Part shown: positions 10,552 to 23,605 of the stretch, piece by piece
Layout: every line of letters begins with the position of its first letter
Numbering within the stretch: the stretch's first letter is position 1
Origin: Datura wrightii
Taxonomy: Eukaryota > Streptophyta > Magnoliopsida > Solanales > Solanaceae
Reading direction: 5' to 3'
DNA length: 64,000 nucleotides
NCBI GenBank assembly: GCA_035772735.1
Contig: JASDFA010000001.1
Span: 93,459,501-93,523,500 of the forward strand
The notes under the pieces: model-generated
What the model saw: the letters and a program-made list of their open reading frames with translations, nothing else
What the model was told of the DNA's origin: nothing
The model's database searches: none
Program-made: the position numbers and the translations under genes

Positions 10552-11424
10552 ATTTTTCACTTTTATCTATCTTTAAATTTTTTTTTACTTTCAAATTTCT
10601 TCTTTTTCTTTTTCTTTTCTTTTTTTTCTTTCACACCACACCCCTCTTTACTAACTAGTTTTTTCTCCCACATCATCTACGCACCTCTACAATAGCTACC
10701 CTCAATTTAGGCATTTTGCCTGAGTTAAGGTTCATGATTTCAAAGAAGGGACCAGGGCCAAAACAGGTTCATTATAGACAACACAGGGAAGGTGAATGGA
10801 CTAATCAAAGAAAAGGGTCAACTTTAGGCTCAAACATGGGATCAAGATATTATTGTCATTAGGTAGGGCAATTTAAAGTGGACTAATTCAAAAACAGCCT
10901 ATGATCCTTTCCTAACAAACTATCCTACAACCTAAGCAAGGACTAATTAGGCAAGTTCTAGATCACCTACATAGTATTGATCTAAGTAAGAAATCATGCA
11001 CACATATTATAGGTTTGCATCACACACTACCTATCTGGTTTATGCACAACTATGCTATAGTTACTCATGCTAATCACTCAAATGCCACAAAAATATCCAC
11101 AACAGTCATGCTTTGCACTAAACCATCAAACAAGCTACTTCTAGTTAATAAAAAACAAAACATCCTAAACATGCCGATTATACGAGATATCATCTCCTAA
11201 GCTATGTTCATTTTTATTGGCTGTTAAGTACTCCTAAGCTACTTCTAGTTACACAAATACACAAAAACAAAAGATCCTAAACATGCTGATTCTATGAGAT
11301 AGCATATCCAAGGAAAAGAAACAAGCCAACAAAAACAAGTAATGAAGTATACCCCCCTCAAAAGCATGCTTTTTCCCCGAAGAAAAGAAAATAAAAACTA
11401 GGAGGGAGACATACCTATGGTTTT
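10552..11424 (-). other. Probable 3' non-coding region of A2
   Basis: No convincing ORF. It lies downstream (minus strand) of the A2 ORF2 stop codon. It holds a long pyrimidine-rich low-complexity tract at about 10556-10640 and an A-rich remainder. Short ORFs here are low-complexity artefacts. Confidence 0.5.
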
Positions 11425-12559
11425 CTAAGCGCCCTTATCATCTTGTGGAGGTGGGTGTGAAGACACACTTCGCTCCTCTGCAATTGTGGCGCTAGCGGTG
11501 GCCGGTGCACTCAATGGTACCATGATAGGGGTTGTAGTCACCCCCTCAGTAGTAATGGTTGCCTCAGAGACCTCATTATCTCTCTGGGCTGAATTTGGCT
11601 CCCTCGAAAGATCCTCACTAACCTCAAGCTCCCTATGCCTAGTAGTTGAACTCCCAGCTCCTCTAGCTCTCTCCTACAACTCAGACATATTCTTTCATGA
11701 GTCTGCAGGCTAGCTGCTGTTGACTGCTTACACTCGTTTATCTCTCTCTTTCTTCTTTTTCTGTCAGCCTCCTCATTAACCATCTCCTCTTATCTCCTCT
11801 TTCCTCTATCTCCAATGGCCGGCTTGTGAGCCTAGAATGTCCCTAGATCAAGCTCCTCCTCTGACTTATGCTCAAATAATGGAATAGTGGGGGCTGATAA
11901 TATGGTCGTCTATCGAGATGACAACATGGCTACATGACTTTGTGGCGACTCCATCTCCTCTCTCAAACTCCTCATATTCGGCTACTTAGCTAGTCGCTCG
12001 TTGAGTCATAGCTCAAAACTGTCTGGTTAGTTGTGTAGCTCTCTAGTTCCCTCCTCAATCTCAGCCTTGACCCAAGGCTTGACCTACTCCATCATCACAT
12101 TGACCTTTTTCTCGGTCAAGGTCAGCCTCTTGGCTAGCTTTTGTAAGAACCCATGGGCCACAAGAATACATCCTGCTGGGACCTGACCCAGTATGGTTAG
12201 TGGAGGTGCGGAGGAAGTGCTGGGGACAACTACTATGTGGCCAACTTCAGTATCCCGCATCTCACTCTACTCAACTAGGTGGGGGCATCTACCTACTCTC
12301 CCCCTGCTGGAAATAGTGTCGGGACTACTATAAGTGCTCTATCCCGGCTCATCGAGTTCATTTCATCTTGTATCAACCCTATATCAGTAGTTCGATTGCC
12401 TTCAACTTTGGTATCTATTTCCGCTATCGCTCGAACATCTGACTCTCTATAGAGCCAATATATGAGACTCGAGAACGGAATCATGATACTCAAGGCTGGA
12501 GCTTGATCTCAAATCTCCTCTACTATAACCCTCGGGTTGTTGATAGCATATCCCGACAT
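11425..12559 (-). pseudogene. A2 ORF2 (plant transposon protein), C-terminal half
   Basis: The minus-strand frame ends at TAG 11425-11427 after a Thr/Ala/Pro-rich tail. A basic segment KRRKREINECKQ lies near 11740. Several stops and frame changes are present. It is cut at 12559 by chromovirus C2; removing C2 and one GATGC copy brings its upstream end into frame with the part at 26342 onward. The joint region resembles the part of A5 ORF2 around TRDHVCLVYTLMKG. The protein family is common in plant repeats and sits where Athila elements have an env-like ORF; its biochemical role is unknown to me. Confidence 0.6.
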
Positions 12560-12564
12560 GATGC
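12560..12564. other. Target-site duplication of C2, left (GATGC)
   Basis: GATGC lies immediately left of TGTCACGACC. The identical GATGC is at 26337-26341, directly after GGGGCATTACA, so C2 is a complete insertion flanked by a 5-bp duplication. Confidence 0.9.
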
Positions 12565-13541
12565 TGTCACGACCCAAACATAGGCCTATATAAAGACACC
12601 GGACAAGAAGCCCCGAGAGACTCTAAGAAGACCCATGGCATGAACATACATCTAACTCAATCAGTAAAAGCGGAAAATTAGTCATACTAAACATAGCAGA
12701 AGCCTAAACATAACATAACATCAGAACTAGAATTTACATCATACCTGATAGGATGATTACCACGCAAAGTGTTAAAGAATCAAACATATCTAATGGGTTG
12801 ATGGGTAAACACCGCCAACTAACTCGACAAGTCTGAAACTGAAAGACGTAATACAACTCATAAGATAGGACCCTCGCAAGATGAGGACTCACCAACAGAT
12901 ATTAAGATTAGCTAACACCGAAGATCTAACTCGCGGGACTGAGCCTGGATGTCTGAGCCTGTATCATAAGATGATACAACATAAAGTATGCGGTAAGTAC
13001 GTGTAATGTACCGAGTATGCAAGGTATGTAAAACCAACAATTAAAAACACATAAGAGTTCATGAGAGTAGGACAACATGATTATACCGTAACTATCATAA
13101 TGTAAGCATAAGTCTCAAGGTTTTCAAAACATTCATATATCATTGATAATCATATTCATAAGATAAAAGCTTTATTAAACATGACTTGAGACAAAGGATA
13201 TAATCATACCATACCTAAATCATGAGGAACAGTGGGGAATTCTTATAACCGACATACCCCATATGAGCACACACGGAGCCTGTCCTGTAAACCCCTAGTA
13301 AGGAGGGTGTTCATACCTTCCCAAGGGTAGAACCATGAAAGAGGTGTGATATCAGTCATGAAAGGCCCATTTAGGCAAAGGGACAGTCACAAAGGAGGTC
13401 CAATCATTGCTACGTTGGCGCGAAATTCTAAGACTCAGGATATGCTTGGAACCCGGGTCTACTCGGTGTTAAATACTACTCCCAAAGCATATATAGTGCT
13501 CATAGGATAATATACATGAGATACATGGTCTAGTTTAAAAT

Positions 13542-14869
13542 TGATCTTGGGCAAATTTATATGCCCAAGTGATACTCAAAAGTACCATTTTCGCCTTGTT
13601 TATCTATCAATGTGTATACATTCTCATGTAATTGGTAATTAAATGTGAATTTATACTAACCAAGATGATTAGCATTGTTTTGCAAGTAAAATGTAATCTT
13701 GGGAAGCTAAAATGCATGTTGGAGGATATCGGGGTTGGACTTGGATGCGAGCAAGGAACAAGACATTGGACAGCATGAATTAAAGGGGCTCCGCGATGAA
13801 GCCGTGTCACGCTGCCATCGCGGAGGCCTTCTACCTGGATAGGGAAATTTCGCCCAAATTCCAGAGAGGGTCCGCGTCCGTAGCGTGTCACGGAGGCAGT
13901 GCTCCACGATGCACTCCGTGACACGTTGCTCGTTATCCCGGGAAAAATTCCCACCAGTATAAATAGAACACTTAGGTTCATTTTTCAATATTCTGACTTG
14001 GTGGAGCAAGAACGTGGGTTACAGGCAGTTGAGGGGACGAAATTCTCAGGGTTTTTCTCTCTTTCCTTCTCCTTGTATTCAATTGCTTGTATGATTAACA
14101 CTCATTTAAAGATGTTTAATCCACAAATGAGTGGCTACTTCCTCTTTTTGCTTTGGTTATGAACAATTGTGATGAAATGTGATCATTGATTCTTTGGTTT
14201 TTCATCTTTTCTTCCATGGTTGTTCTATTAATTCTTGTTTTTACTGCATTAATGTGTGGCCTACGTTAATGTATATCTAAAAAGTCCGGTTTCACTTGAG
14301 AGAGCAAGAAATGGGAAAGTTGTGAATTAATAGGATATGATCTTTACTTGATTTGGGAAAATTGGGAATTGATTTACTTTCAGGATAGAATATACCTGAA
14401 AGTCATATTAGTCAATTTAGGAATCGGATTTGTATGGCTAGAACATGAATTGCATTTAATCACAGAAATGTAGGTGGATGGTTCATGATTCTTAAGTGAG
14501 GTTAAATACGAGAGTTTTAATCTCTTGGCAAATGTTCTTGGCTAGCAACCGGAGGAAAAGATTAACCAAATTAAGATGATAATTAATTTCATTACATGTT
14601 CGTATTACCTCAGCATGCTCTCATTCATAGTTCAGACTCAAAGTAGATAATTGTTTTAGCTTTAGCATAAAAATTATAAAACAAAATATCAAACTCTTGG
14701 TTACACTGTTGTCTGCATTTTTAGAATTAAAATATAGTACATTTGAGCAAATTGCACTTCATCCCAGTCCCTGTGGGATCGATACTTGGCTTACTAAAGC
14801 CACTTTTCTACTTGTTCGACCACGTGCACTTGCGTGTCGTTTTATATACCCCACATATCAGACCGAACA
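13542..14869 (+). mobile_element. A3: Athila-type solo LTR (1328 bp)
   Basis: It begins TGATCTTGGGCA and ends ACCGAACA, with AAAAT on both sides (13537-13541 and 14870-14874). The uninterrupted site is visible in the other C2 LTR near 25093. No internal region is present, so it is a solo LTR left by LTR-LTR recombination. It has the 37-bp dyad (13789-13825), the 42-bp dyad (13884-13925), TATAAATA (13958-13965) and the 35-bp dyad (14099-14133). It lacks the middle dyad module found in A1, A5 and A6, which explains most of its shorter length. Confidence 0.92.
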
Positions 14870-14965
14870 AAAATCATGACAATCATAAGCATGCTTAAAT
14901 ACATCAACTAGCCATGAAAGTAAGACCCATGAGTAGGCCATAATCAAAAATCCATAAATCATGAA

Positions 14966-15043
14966 GTTCATGCATATTTGTAAAACATGTATACTTGATA
15001 TTTAGTTCATGCATATTTGTAAAACATGTATACTTGATATTCA
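14966..15043. repeat. 39-bp tandem duplication in C2 3' LTR
   Basis: Two almost identical units begin GTTCATGCATATTTGTAAAA. The matching place in the 5' LTR (around 25193) has one copy, so the duplication arose after insertion. Confidence 0.75.
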
Positions 15044-15644
15044 TATATTCATAGTAAGTACTTGAGAGAAATCATATTATAAGTCATAAATCATAATGGA
15101 TTAATGAACATCAAAATCAAAGTGAAATCACAACTTGATCTTTCATGGAATATGCATAATTCGGCGTAGTTTGTAGAAATTTAAATCCATACATTTATAA
15201 TTCGAAGTAGTCATAAAATCTACCCATGATTCATAAAACGTGAATTTATGCATGAGCGGTATTACATCATAGATAGATCATAAGGATTTTATAAGAATTG
15301 GGATAAAACCCCATAGAATTTTCAATAGAATTTCATGAATTAGAGAGGAGTTGGCCATGGGTGTGAATAATTTTACCTATTCATAACCCTACATACCCGA
15401 AAAGAACTGATTCTACCACCCCTTTGATTGCCAATGAAGAATTGATGAAAAACTTGAAGGACTAGGCTTGATCACCTCTCCAAAGCCTCTAAACTTTCAT
15501 GCATGAATAGGAATAGCTTAGAATGAACTTACCCTTCTTAAAGCTCTCTATTCGTAGCTTAAAATGATGTAGTTTAGGCCTTAGGATCATAGGAATTACG
15601 GATAAGCCCTTACTAATCTCGTAGAGAAAAACAGACCACTAGTC

Positions 15645-16075
15645 CCAATGAGGGATTGGACGAGTCATTGTCAAAGGGCACAACTCATGGTCTGCATCCG
15701 CCTCCTCTGCTGGAAAATTCACCTAGATTCTCACCACGAGGCACATGACGATTCGTTACTAGTGACCATGAGTCGTGGTCACCTCCTGTCGTCCTCACAG
15801 TCGAAAACCAACTGGGGGTCACCACGAGTGACACCACGACTCGTGGTTCTTCCCAACGAGTCATGGTAAGGACCCGTTAAGTGCATTATCCCATACTTCC
15901 TCTTCCTTTAGCCATCCCTGACCATGGATGAAATAACAACTCATGGGGTTTACCACGACTCGTGGTCACAGCAGTGGTCACCCCAACTTGAAAATTTCCT
16001 ACAAGTCAAACCTTCTCACCACGAGTCACTCAACGACTCGTGGTCATCCTGACGAGTCACAAGACGACTTATTCT
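15645..16075 (-). repeat. Cluster of ACGACTCGTGG palindromic words
   Basis: Many direct and inverted copies of ACGAGTC / GACTCGT words, often extended to CCACGACTCGTGG, occur over about 430 bp in the C2 LTR. Equivalent clusters lie at 25835-26255 (other C2 LTR), 8286-8625 (C1), 35638-36085 (C3) and 27440-27560 (A2). Confidence 0.7.
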
Positions 16076-16149
16076 GTGTCCTGGTGCAGAAAATCTTATT
16101 TTCTCCATTTCAACTCTCGGTTCTATTCTTAGGATTTTGGGGCATTACA

Positions 16150-16165
16150 ATGTCTCCCCCTTAGG
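16150..16165 (-). other. Polypurine tract of C2
   Basis: On the minus strand, a purine run AAGGGGGAGACAT abuts the LTR that starts TGTAATGCCCC. This is the expected plus-strand primer site. Confidence 0.75.
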
Positions 16166-16372
16166 AACATTCATCCTTGAATATTGGAAAACATGCCGAA
16201 AAGAAGAAATGCAATCATCTCATTCAAATATTGATCATATAAGCTAAAAACTAACAAATGGACTACCTCCGAACTAAACTACATGGTTGAACTGAATTCA
16301 TGAATCATACATATATACTTTGACATGAAAGAAACTGGGGCACATGAACTAAAAATGAAACTGAATAGAGTT

Positions 16373-17797
16373 TTAGGGCAAGATCTGATACCTCAAGCTG
16401 TAATTTGAGCTGAAAGGGAATAAATGGGGGTATCTAGCCATCATATCTGCTTTGGCTTCCTACGTAGCTCCTTCAACAGCCTGATTTCTCCACAAAATGT
16501 TAACTGAAGGTACTTCCTTGTTCCTTAGATTTCGAACCTGACGATCCAGTATTTCCACTGGAACCTCTTCATAACTAAGGTTGTCTATTACACCGTCACT
16601 ATCTACTGGAACAACTAGAGTTGGATCACCAAAACACTTCTTTAAGAGTGATACATGGAAAACAGGGTGAACGGAAGCTAACTCTAAGGGTAACTCCAAC
16701 TCATAGGCCACCTTATCAACATGTTTCACAATTTGGTACGTGCCAACATAACAGGGACTGAGTTTCCCTTTCTTTCAGAACCTCATAACTCCCTTCATGG
16801 GAGACACCTTCAGAAATAGCCAATCATCCACCTCAAACTCAAGTTTTCTCCTTCTCACATCCGCATAGGAATTTTGGCGAATTTGAGCAGTTTTCGACCT
16901 GTCCCTTATAAGCTAAACTTTCTCCATAGCCTCATGGACTGAATCTGGTCCTATCATCACAGATTCACCAACTTCAAACCATCCAATAGACGATCTACAT
17001 CTCTGCCCATAAAGAGCCTCCAACGAAGCCATCTGAGTACTAGAATGGTAGTTGTTGTTGTATGCAAACTCAATAAAAGGCAAATGATCGTCCCAACTAC
17101 CCTTGAAGTAAATCACACACACTCTAAACATGTCCTCGAGAGTCTGAATAGTCTGCTCTGCTTGACCATCGGTTTGCGGATGAAATGCTGTGCTAAGCTT
17201 GACCTGAGTACCAAGTCCTTTCTGAAATGACTTCCAAAACTAGGAGGTAAACTGAGTACCTCTGTCTGATATGATGGACAAGGGCACTCCCTACAACCGA
17301 ATTAGCTCTCGGATGTATAGTTTGGAATAATCCTCCACTGAATCAGTAGTTTTGACCGGTAGGAAATGAGATACTTTGGTCAATGTGTCCACCACCACCC
17401 AAATGGAGTCGTATTGTCGGTGAGTGCGAGGCAACCCTGTGATGAAGTCCATATTGATCTCCTCCCATTTCCAAGTAGGAATACTGATATCTTGAAGCAC
17501 ACCTCTCGGTCTTTGATGCTCAGCCTTCACCTGTTGGCAATTGGGATACTTAGCCATAAATTCTGCTATGTCTTTCTTCATTCCAATCCACCAATAGACT
17601 TCCTGTAGGTCACGATACATCTTGGTGGCACTTGGATGTATCAAATACCTGGAACCTTTAGCCTCGTGCAACATCTGATCTCTCAAATCACCAATATCCG
17701 GAACACACAGATGACCCTGATATCGAAGTATACCATCTCCCCATTTGGAGAGGACCTCTACCTTATGATTCTGAATGGCTTCCTTCAGTTTTACCAA
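16373..17797 (-). pseudogene. pol: C2 pol: integrase and chromodomain
   Basis: The N-terminal piece (17291-17797) has the zinc-binding region, but the first Cys of CPNC is Tyr (YPNCQQ). INMDFITGLP keeps the first catalytic Asp. A second piece (16913-17131) holds FKGSWDDHLPFIEFAYNNN and ALYGQRC. A third (16460-16729) has HPVFHVSLLKKC and a chromodomain-like VPVEILDRQVRNL...NILWRNQAVEGAT. A TAG replaces Trp before EAKADMMARYPHLF; the final stop is TAA at 16373-16375. Frame changes between pieces make it inactive. Confidence 0.88.
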
Positions 17798-17812
17798 AAT
17801 AGAGTCCTCATC

Positions 17813-18691
17813 CTATCTAGCTTTTACATCAGTCACCAAGGATGATTTTGATCTGTTCTGAACAATAACATCGCCTTCGGTCGAGTCAACCAAACAAACT
17901 CCCAACCATTCAAGTTGATGCACATCCTTAACCAGCTCTTTCCTCCCCTCATCTACATGGGACACACTTTCCATATAGAGCCTACTAAATGCGTTTGTTA
18001 TACCTAAATGGTAAAAGATACTCATATCATAATCCTTGAGTAGCTCCAACCACCTTCTTTGACGCAGATTTAGAACCTTCTGGGTAAACACATATTGTAC
18101 GCTTTTGTGGTCCGTAAACACATCCACAAAGACTCCATACAAGTAGTGTCTCAAAATCTTCAAGGCAAATACTACCGCTGCCAATTCGAGATCATGAGTC
18201 GGGTAATTCTTATCATGAACCTTTAGCTGCTTTGAAACGTATGCTATAACTTTACCATGCTGCATCAATACACAACCAAGGCCGATTTTAGAAGAATCAC
18301 AATACACCAAAATCCCATCAGCAACCTTAGGTAGGGTTAACACCGGTGCTGAGGTGATTCGAGCCTTAAATTCTTGGAAGCTCTTCTCACAAGCCTCCGA
18401 CCATTGGAACTTCGCATTCTTTTGGGTCATTTTGGTCAATGGTGCTGCAAATGATGAAAACCCTTCAATAAATCTCCGATAGTAACCCGCTAAGCCCAAG
18501 AAACTCTTGTTATCTGTTGGATTCACCGATCTAGGCCAATTCTTCACCGCTTCTATCTTTTGAGAGTCCACCTTTATACCCTCACTTGACACCACATGGC
18601 CCAAAAATGCCACCGAATTCAACAAAAACATGCAATTTATGAATTTAGTATATAATTGGCGATCCTTGAGAGTTTGTAGCACCACTCTCAA
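17813..18691 (-). pseudogene. pol: C2 pol: RT connection domain and RNase H
   Basis: This 292-codon open stretch starts near LQTLKDRQLYTKF and includes AFLGHVVSSEGI and GLAGYYRRFIEGFS of the RT thumb/connection. RNase H follows, with Asp in VYCDSS, Glu in DLELAAVVFALK and Asp in FTDHKS. The end motif that normally reads VVADALSRL has decayed to TNAFSRL, losing the fourth catalytic Asp. The upstream frame reads into RT after a stop. Confidence 0.88.
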
Positions 18692-19504
18692 ATGAGCGAC
18701 ATGCTCCTATTCGCTCCGAGAGTATATCAGGATGTCATCAATAAACACGATGACGAACATATCCAAGTATGGATTAAATACCCTTTTTCATTAAATCCAT
18801 AAAATCTGCAGTAATATTCATTAGTGCAAAAGACATAACTACAAACTGATAATGATCATACCGCGACCTAAAGGCTATCTTTGGGATATCACTCCCCCGA
18901 ACCCTGAGCTAATGGTATCTGGACCTGAGGTCTATCTTCGAAAAGCACTTAACACCCTAAAGCTGGTCAAACAAATCATCAATTCTGGGAAGAGGATACC
19001 TATTCTTGATGGTGACCTTGATCAATTGTCGATAATCAATACATATACAAAGAGAACCATTTTTCTTGCGAACAAATACAACTGGTGCATCCCTTGGGGA
19101 TTTTCTCGGTTTAATGAACCCCTTGTCTAAAAGGTCTATCAATTGCTCCTTCAACTCTTTTAACTCAACTGGGGCCATTCTGTAAGGAGGAATAGATATA
19201 GGTTGCGTATCGGGAAGAAGGTCAATACCAAAATCGATCTCCGCTCTGGAGGGATTCCCGATAGATCATCTGGGAAGACTTCTAGATATTCACATACTAC
19301 TGGAACGGACTAGATAGCTAGGGTCTCAAATGTAGCATCCTTAACCCTAACTAAATGGTACAAAACCCTTGGAGATCATCTTTCTAGCCTTAAGGTAGAA
19401 AATGAAATGACTAATAGGCACAGCTGAACTATCCTTCCATTCTAAGCTGGCTCACCTGGAAATCGGAACTCTACTGCACGGGTTCTATAATTAACTGAGG
19501 CATA
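18692..19504 (-). pseudogene. pol: C2 pol: reverse transcriptase core
   Basis: The open piece 18957-19178 has KELKEQLIDLLDKGFI and CIDYRQLIKVT (usual LNKVT). Further on, near 18720-18760, the minus strand reads the active site VFIDDILIYS with both catalytic Asp codons. Frameshifts near 18780 and 18900 disrupt the fingers/palm. The protease-RT linker (19179-19504) also has stops. Confidence 0.85.
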
Positions 19505-19966
19505 TTATCCAAATAACCAATCCATGACGAGGATAACATCAAAATTGATCATGGATAACTCTACTAAATCCGCTGAGGTGACTATTTGAAGGACTGTGAC
19601 CGGGCAGTCTCTATACACCCTTCTAGTTGTAACTGAATCACCCAGTAGAGTAGAGACTAAGAAGGGTTCTGACAAGATTTTGGGACTAAGTACAAAACTA
19701 CTAGTCACATAGGGCGTCACAAAAGACAAGGTAGCCCTTGGATCTAACAAAGAATATACATCAAGTTGGAAAAGTCGTAACATACCAGTGACTACATTCA
19801 GGGAAACCTCTTGCTCTTGGTGGGATGCTAAGGCATAGAATCTGTTTTGGGCTGTCCGCCGCCTGTAATAATAGAAGCACCCTACTGGAAGGAACATGCT
19901 GCCAGAGCTGCTAAAATAGCAGCTGGGGTACGGGCTCCACCATCGCCTGATCTGGCTGAAGGGCAA
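19505..19966 (-). pseudogene. C2 protease
   Basis: An open stretch of 153 codons contains VYSLLDPRATLSFVTPYV, the retropepsin active-site region. The Gly after DP is replaced by Arg (a G to A change), which should abolish activity. The frame ends at VMDWLFG followed by a stop. The first ~35 residues read through nucleocapsid sequence out of frame. Confidence 0.85.
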
Positions 19967-21000
19967 TATCTAAGCCTTTGTTCGGATTTACCACACTCGA
20001 AACAAGTATCTGAACCAACTAAATACCTCCATAGGTGGTTCTTGTCAAACTTTGTACAGGCTGGAAAAGTGCGATCTCCTGAAATGCTCCCCTTGCCTCT
20101 AGAGCCTGATGCTCAACCCCTCTGTTCATATCTAGGTCAGGACGGGACACAAGCTAATGATGGTGCTGAGGCTAAAGATCTCTGGTAGGAATGGTGACGT
20201 TGCCTACTAGGCCTCAGCTGGGAGAATCCGATGCTATTAGTCCTGGCCCTCTTGGCATCTCTCTCCTTGGGCGTATTGAACTATCCGAAAAAAGTCAATA
20301 TCCTATAGAGGCATAACAGTTCGACAATCCTTGACCAAGGAGTCTGCTATCCCGTGTACGAACCTGCTCACATGGGCCCTCTGATCTGCCACCAACTCGG
20401 GTGCATACTTGGACAGACGTGTTAATTCCAAGGCATACTCCTGAACCGTCATCTTTCCTTACTTAAGTTTCATAAACTCATCCGCTTTCATCTCCCTCAT
20501 CTCCCGAGGGAAGAGCTGATCAAGAAAAGCAGCATAAAACTCACCCCAACTGACAAGGCCTGCTCCAACTGCCCTACTATCCTTCCGCTGTTTGAACCAA
20601 ATGTGTGAGACCCCCTTCAACTGATATGAGGCCAAATCGGAACACTCCTCTCCAGTCACCCCCATAATCTGGGTGATCTTCAGAATCTCCTCAATGAATT
20701 CATGTGGATCCTCATCCACCTTTAAGTCAAGAAACTCGGGAGGGCTCATCCTCAGAAAGTCTCTAACCCTCGTTGTCGTCGCATTCTCATTCTGAGGAAC
20801 ATGCACCACCACTTGTTGATTGACTTGGGCGGTCAGGGCCTAGGCTAACATCTGGATGGTTGCCCTGAACCCTGCATGGGCAATTGGCTCGAGTATATGC
20901 TCCTTATGGACTAGTGGGGCCTGCTAGTGCTCGTCCCGTTGCCACCCTCATGGCTATTTCTATTTCAATTGCTTCTATCATTGACTCTATGGGGAGGCAT
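19950..21000 (-). pseudogene. gag: C2 gag
   Basis: The minus-strand ATG at 21000 opens MPPHRVNDRSN and then meets a stop. The best piece, 20459-20812, contains VRDFLRMSPPEFLDLKVDED and FPREMREMKADEFMKLK, the capsid core. It ends at a TAA where related copies have Gln (CAA to TAA). A degraded zinc knuckle CFECGKSEQRLRYC, with the His lost, lies near 19965-20005. Confidence 0.86.
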
Positions 21001-21194
21001 GATTCTACAATATCGAATAGCACGAGTTAGAAAGATAGAGAGACATTTCACCGCACGACATAGATCATGAAAGAAGGGAACATTTCTTAAGCGTCTCATA
21101 GCCTCTTCGTCATAAGTGTGGCACGCTTCACACCCATGAAAAAGACTCTATTTAACGCGGATTTTAGATATCCTAGGACACTCCAAAACTATTT

Positions 21195-21206
21195 CTCTAA
21201 TACCAA
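21195..21206 (-). other. Primer-binding site of C2 (tRNA-iMet type)
   Basis: The minus strand reads TTGGTATTAGAG three bases inside the LTR that begins (plus strand) at 21210. It has one mismatch to the usual TTGGTATCAGAG. Confidence 0.85.
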
Positions 21207-23275
21207 GTTTGTCACGACCTGAACATAGGCCCGAATTGAGATACGGGAGAAGGAGCCTCGAGAGACTCCAAGTCGAAACATGGTATGAACATACATCTAA
21301 CTCAATCAGTAAAAGTGGAAAATTAATCTTACTAAACATAGCAGAAGTCTAAACATAACATAACATCAGAACTAGAATTAACATCATACATGACAAGCTG
21401 ATTACCACGCAAAGTCTGAAAGATATAGTGGGTTGATGGGAAAACTCCCCCAACTAACCCGACAAGTCTGAAACCTAAAGACGTAATACAACTCATAAGA
21501 TAGGCCCTCACAAAATAAGGATTCACCAATAGATACTGAGATTAGCTAACACCGGAGATCTGACTAGCGGGACTGAGCCTAGATGTCGGAGCCGGTATCA
21601 GAAGATGATCCAACATTAAGTATACGGTCAGTCATGGAATGTATTGAGTATGCAAGGTAAGTAAAATAGATAGTTAAAATTACATAAGAGGTCATGAGAG
21701 TAGGACAACATGATCATAATGTAACTATCATAGCATAAACATAAGGCTCAAGGTTTTCAAAACATTCATAAATCATTCATAATAATATTCATAAGAGAAG
21801 AGCTTTACTAATCTTGACTTGAGACAAAAGATATAATCATACCATACAAAAATCATGAGGAATATTGTCACGCCCCGCCTTGGGGGGTATAACTGGCACC
21901 TGGTGCCTTACTAGGACCTGACCTGCTGGACTGTTAAGCCTGGGCACATCTGGTGCCTGCCTGGCTCTAACTCATATTTCTGGAAACAAAGGGCTATATA
22001 ACGGCTGTAAATACAGGCCCCGGCCTGTTGGCCTATAGCCTTTTGTACCTGTACTAGCAGCTGACCAGAAACATATTATCTCAGGGAAACCTATGCGGGC
22101 CGACAAGGCCACCATGCTGTCTAGTTATCTGTAACTCAATCATAAAGCACAAAAGGAAACTACGTGACCGGCAAGGTCACCACTACTAGCAAACTATGGC
22201 CCCACACGGCCATTACAAAAGAAAGAAGAAGTAAAGGCAACTATACAACTGCACGGCCTCTCACGACCGGCTCATCTGACCACAGGGAATATAAACAGAC
22301 TGCAAGCCTCTAGGAAAGATAATAGAAACGATCGGGATAGGGCCCCGACCTACCCGTACTGTACAACAAAAAGAACTGGACTACACCTCTAGAAATTCAG
22401 TCTCCGGATGACAGGAGCTGAATACTCAACCGCTGATGGGGATCACGTGGTATCGCCTGCTCGTCTATGGTTACCTGCAGGCAAGTAATGCAGCGCCCCA
22501 CTGGGCGTCAGTACCGCTGGTACTGAGTATGTAAAGCAAACTGAATACAGCTAAATACAAGTAATATAACTAAAAATTCTGAATAGTATGAGATAACTGA
22601 ATCTGTAAGAACTAAAGGGATATCTGAAATCAATCACATAACTGTCAAAACTAAAATAAGAAGGAGTAGATAACTGTCTGATGGTGTAGATCATACCTGT
22701 TCTTAATCATACTGAAGGGAGTAGGAATCATACCTGGAGACGTATCATTCTACTACTAATCTGCTCATATCTACTGTAATATAACATAACATACATAACG
22801 TAACATGGCATACACAACCTTACCCGGGCCCCATAAGCCGGTAGGTACAATCAACACAGAATCTATACCCCTAACCCGGTCATCCCATCTCCTATACTGG
22901 CTGTAAGCATCCTGCCGGTCCCCTGGGTATGCACTTGGGCTCGCTGAGCCCCTGACTATAACTGCATCTGAGTCCGAAGGACTCCTGAATCTGCACCCGG
23001 GCGTATCCGCTCGACTGGGGTGTGTAAGGGCCGATCAAGGCACAAATATGGGGAAAAACTGGCATCCCATCTTCGTCCCCTGGCGGGACGGCATGCCACT
23101 CCGTAGAGTGACGTATCCTCGTCCTCTGGCGGATGAGTCGACACAGCTATTAACCCTGGGCGGTCATGGATGCTAGGTAATCCAACCCCAAACAACACAA
23201 CGGTCTCAACTGGTAATACTGTTTGGGTATCTCACATGCTGAGGCTAATAGGGGTGAAGTATCATATATATTACA

Positions 23276-23605
23276 TGCTGAGCTAATGATAGTAATCTGT
23301 ACGTATTTAATACGTGCTAAGGCAGGTAAAGATGTATAAATATGAGTATAGTCTCCTGTCGGGCTGTACTGGAGCAAATGCTATATAAGACAATGTTTCT
23401 GCTGAAAACTCTGCTGTTTACTAAGTTTCTGTATACACTATATGCTGGACTAGTAATAGAAATGTGTACATACTTAATACATGCTGAGGCTGGAAGTAAT
23501 ATATATGTATGTACGAATATAGTCTTCTGCCAGACTATACTGAGGCTAATACTGAACATGATATAGACTTCCTGCTGAAACTATGTTGTATACTGATTTT
23601 CTATA
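23276..23605 (-). repeat. Approximately 165-bp tandem duplication in S1
   Basis: Two diverged units each run from TGCTGA/TGCTGG through ACTTAATACATGCTGAGGC-like text, a TAGTCTYCTGYC segment and a TTTCTGCTGAAA-like segment to a TATACT end. Unit boundaries are approximate. Confidence 0.55.

Larger units (their letters stand above)
12565..16149 (-). repeat. 3' LTR of C2, interrupted by solo LTR A3
   Basis: On the plus strand it runs from TGTCACGACCC to GGGGCATTACA; in element orientation it starts TGTAATGCCCC. It aligns with 21210-26336. A3 interrupts it at 13542-14869. It has a 39-bp tandem duplication at 14966-15043 that the 5' LTR lacks, and a cluster of ACGACTCGTGG words at 15645-16075. Confidence 0.88.

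Noticed and set aside
10425..10695. ORFs of 76-77 codons rich in Phe/Leu
   Set aside because: Caused by a pyrimidine-rich low-complexity tract.
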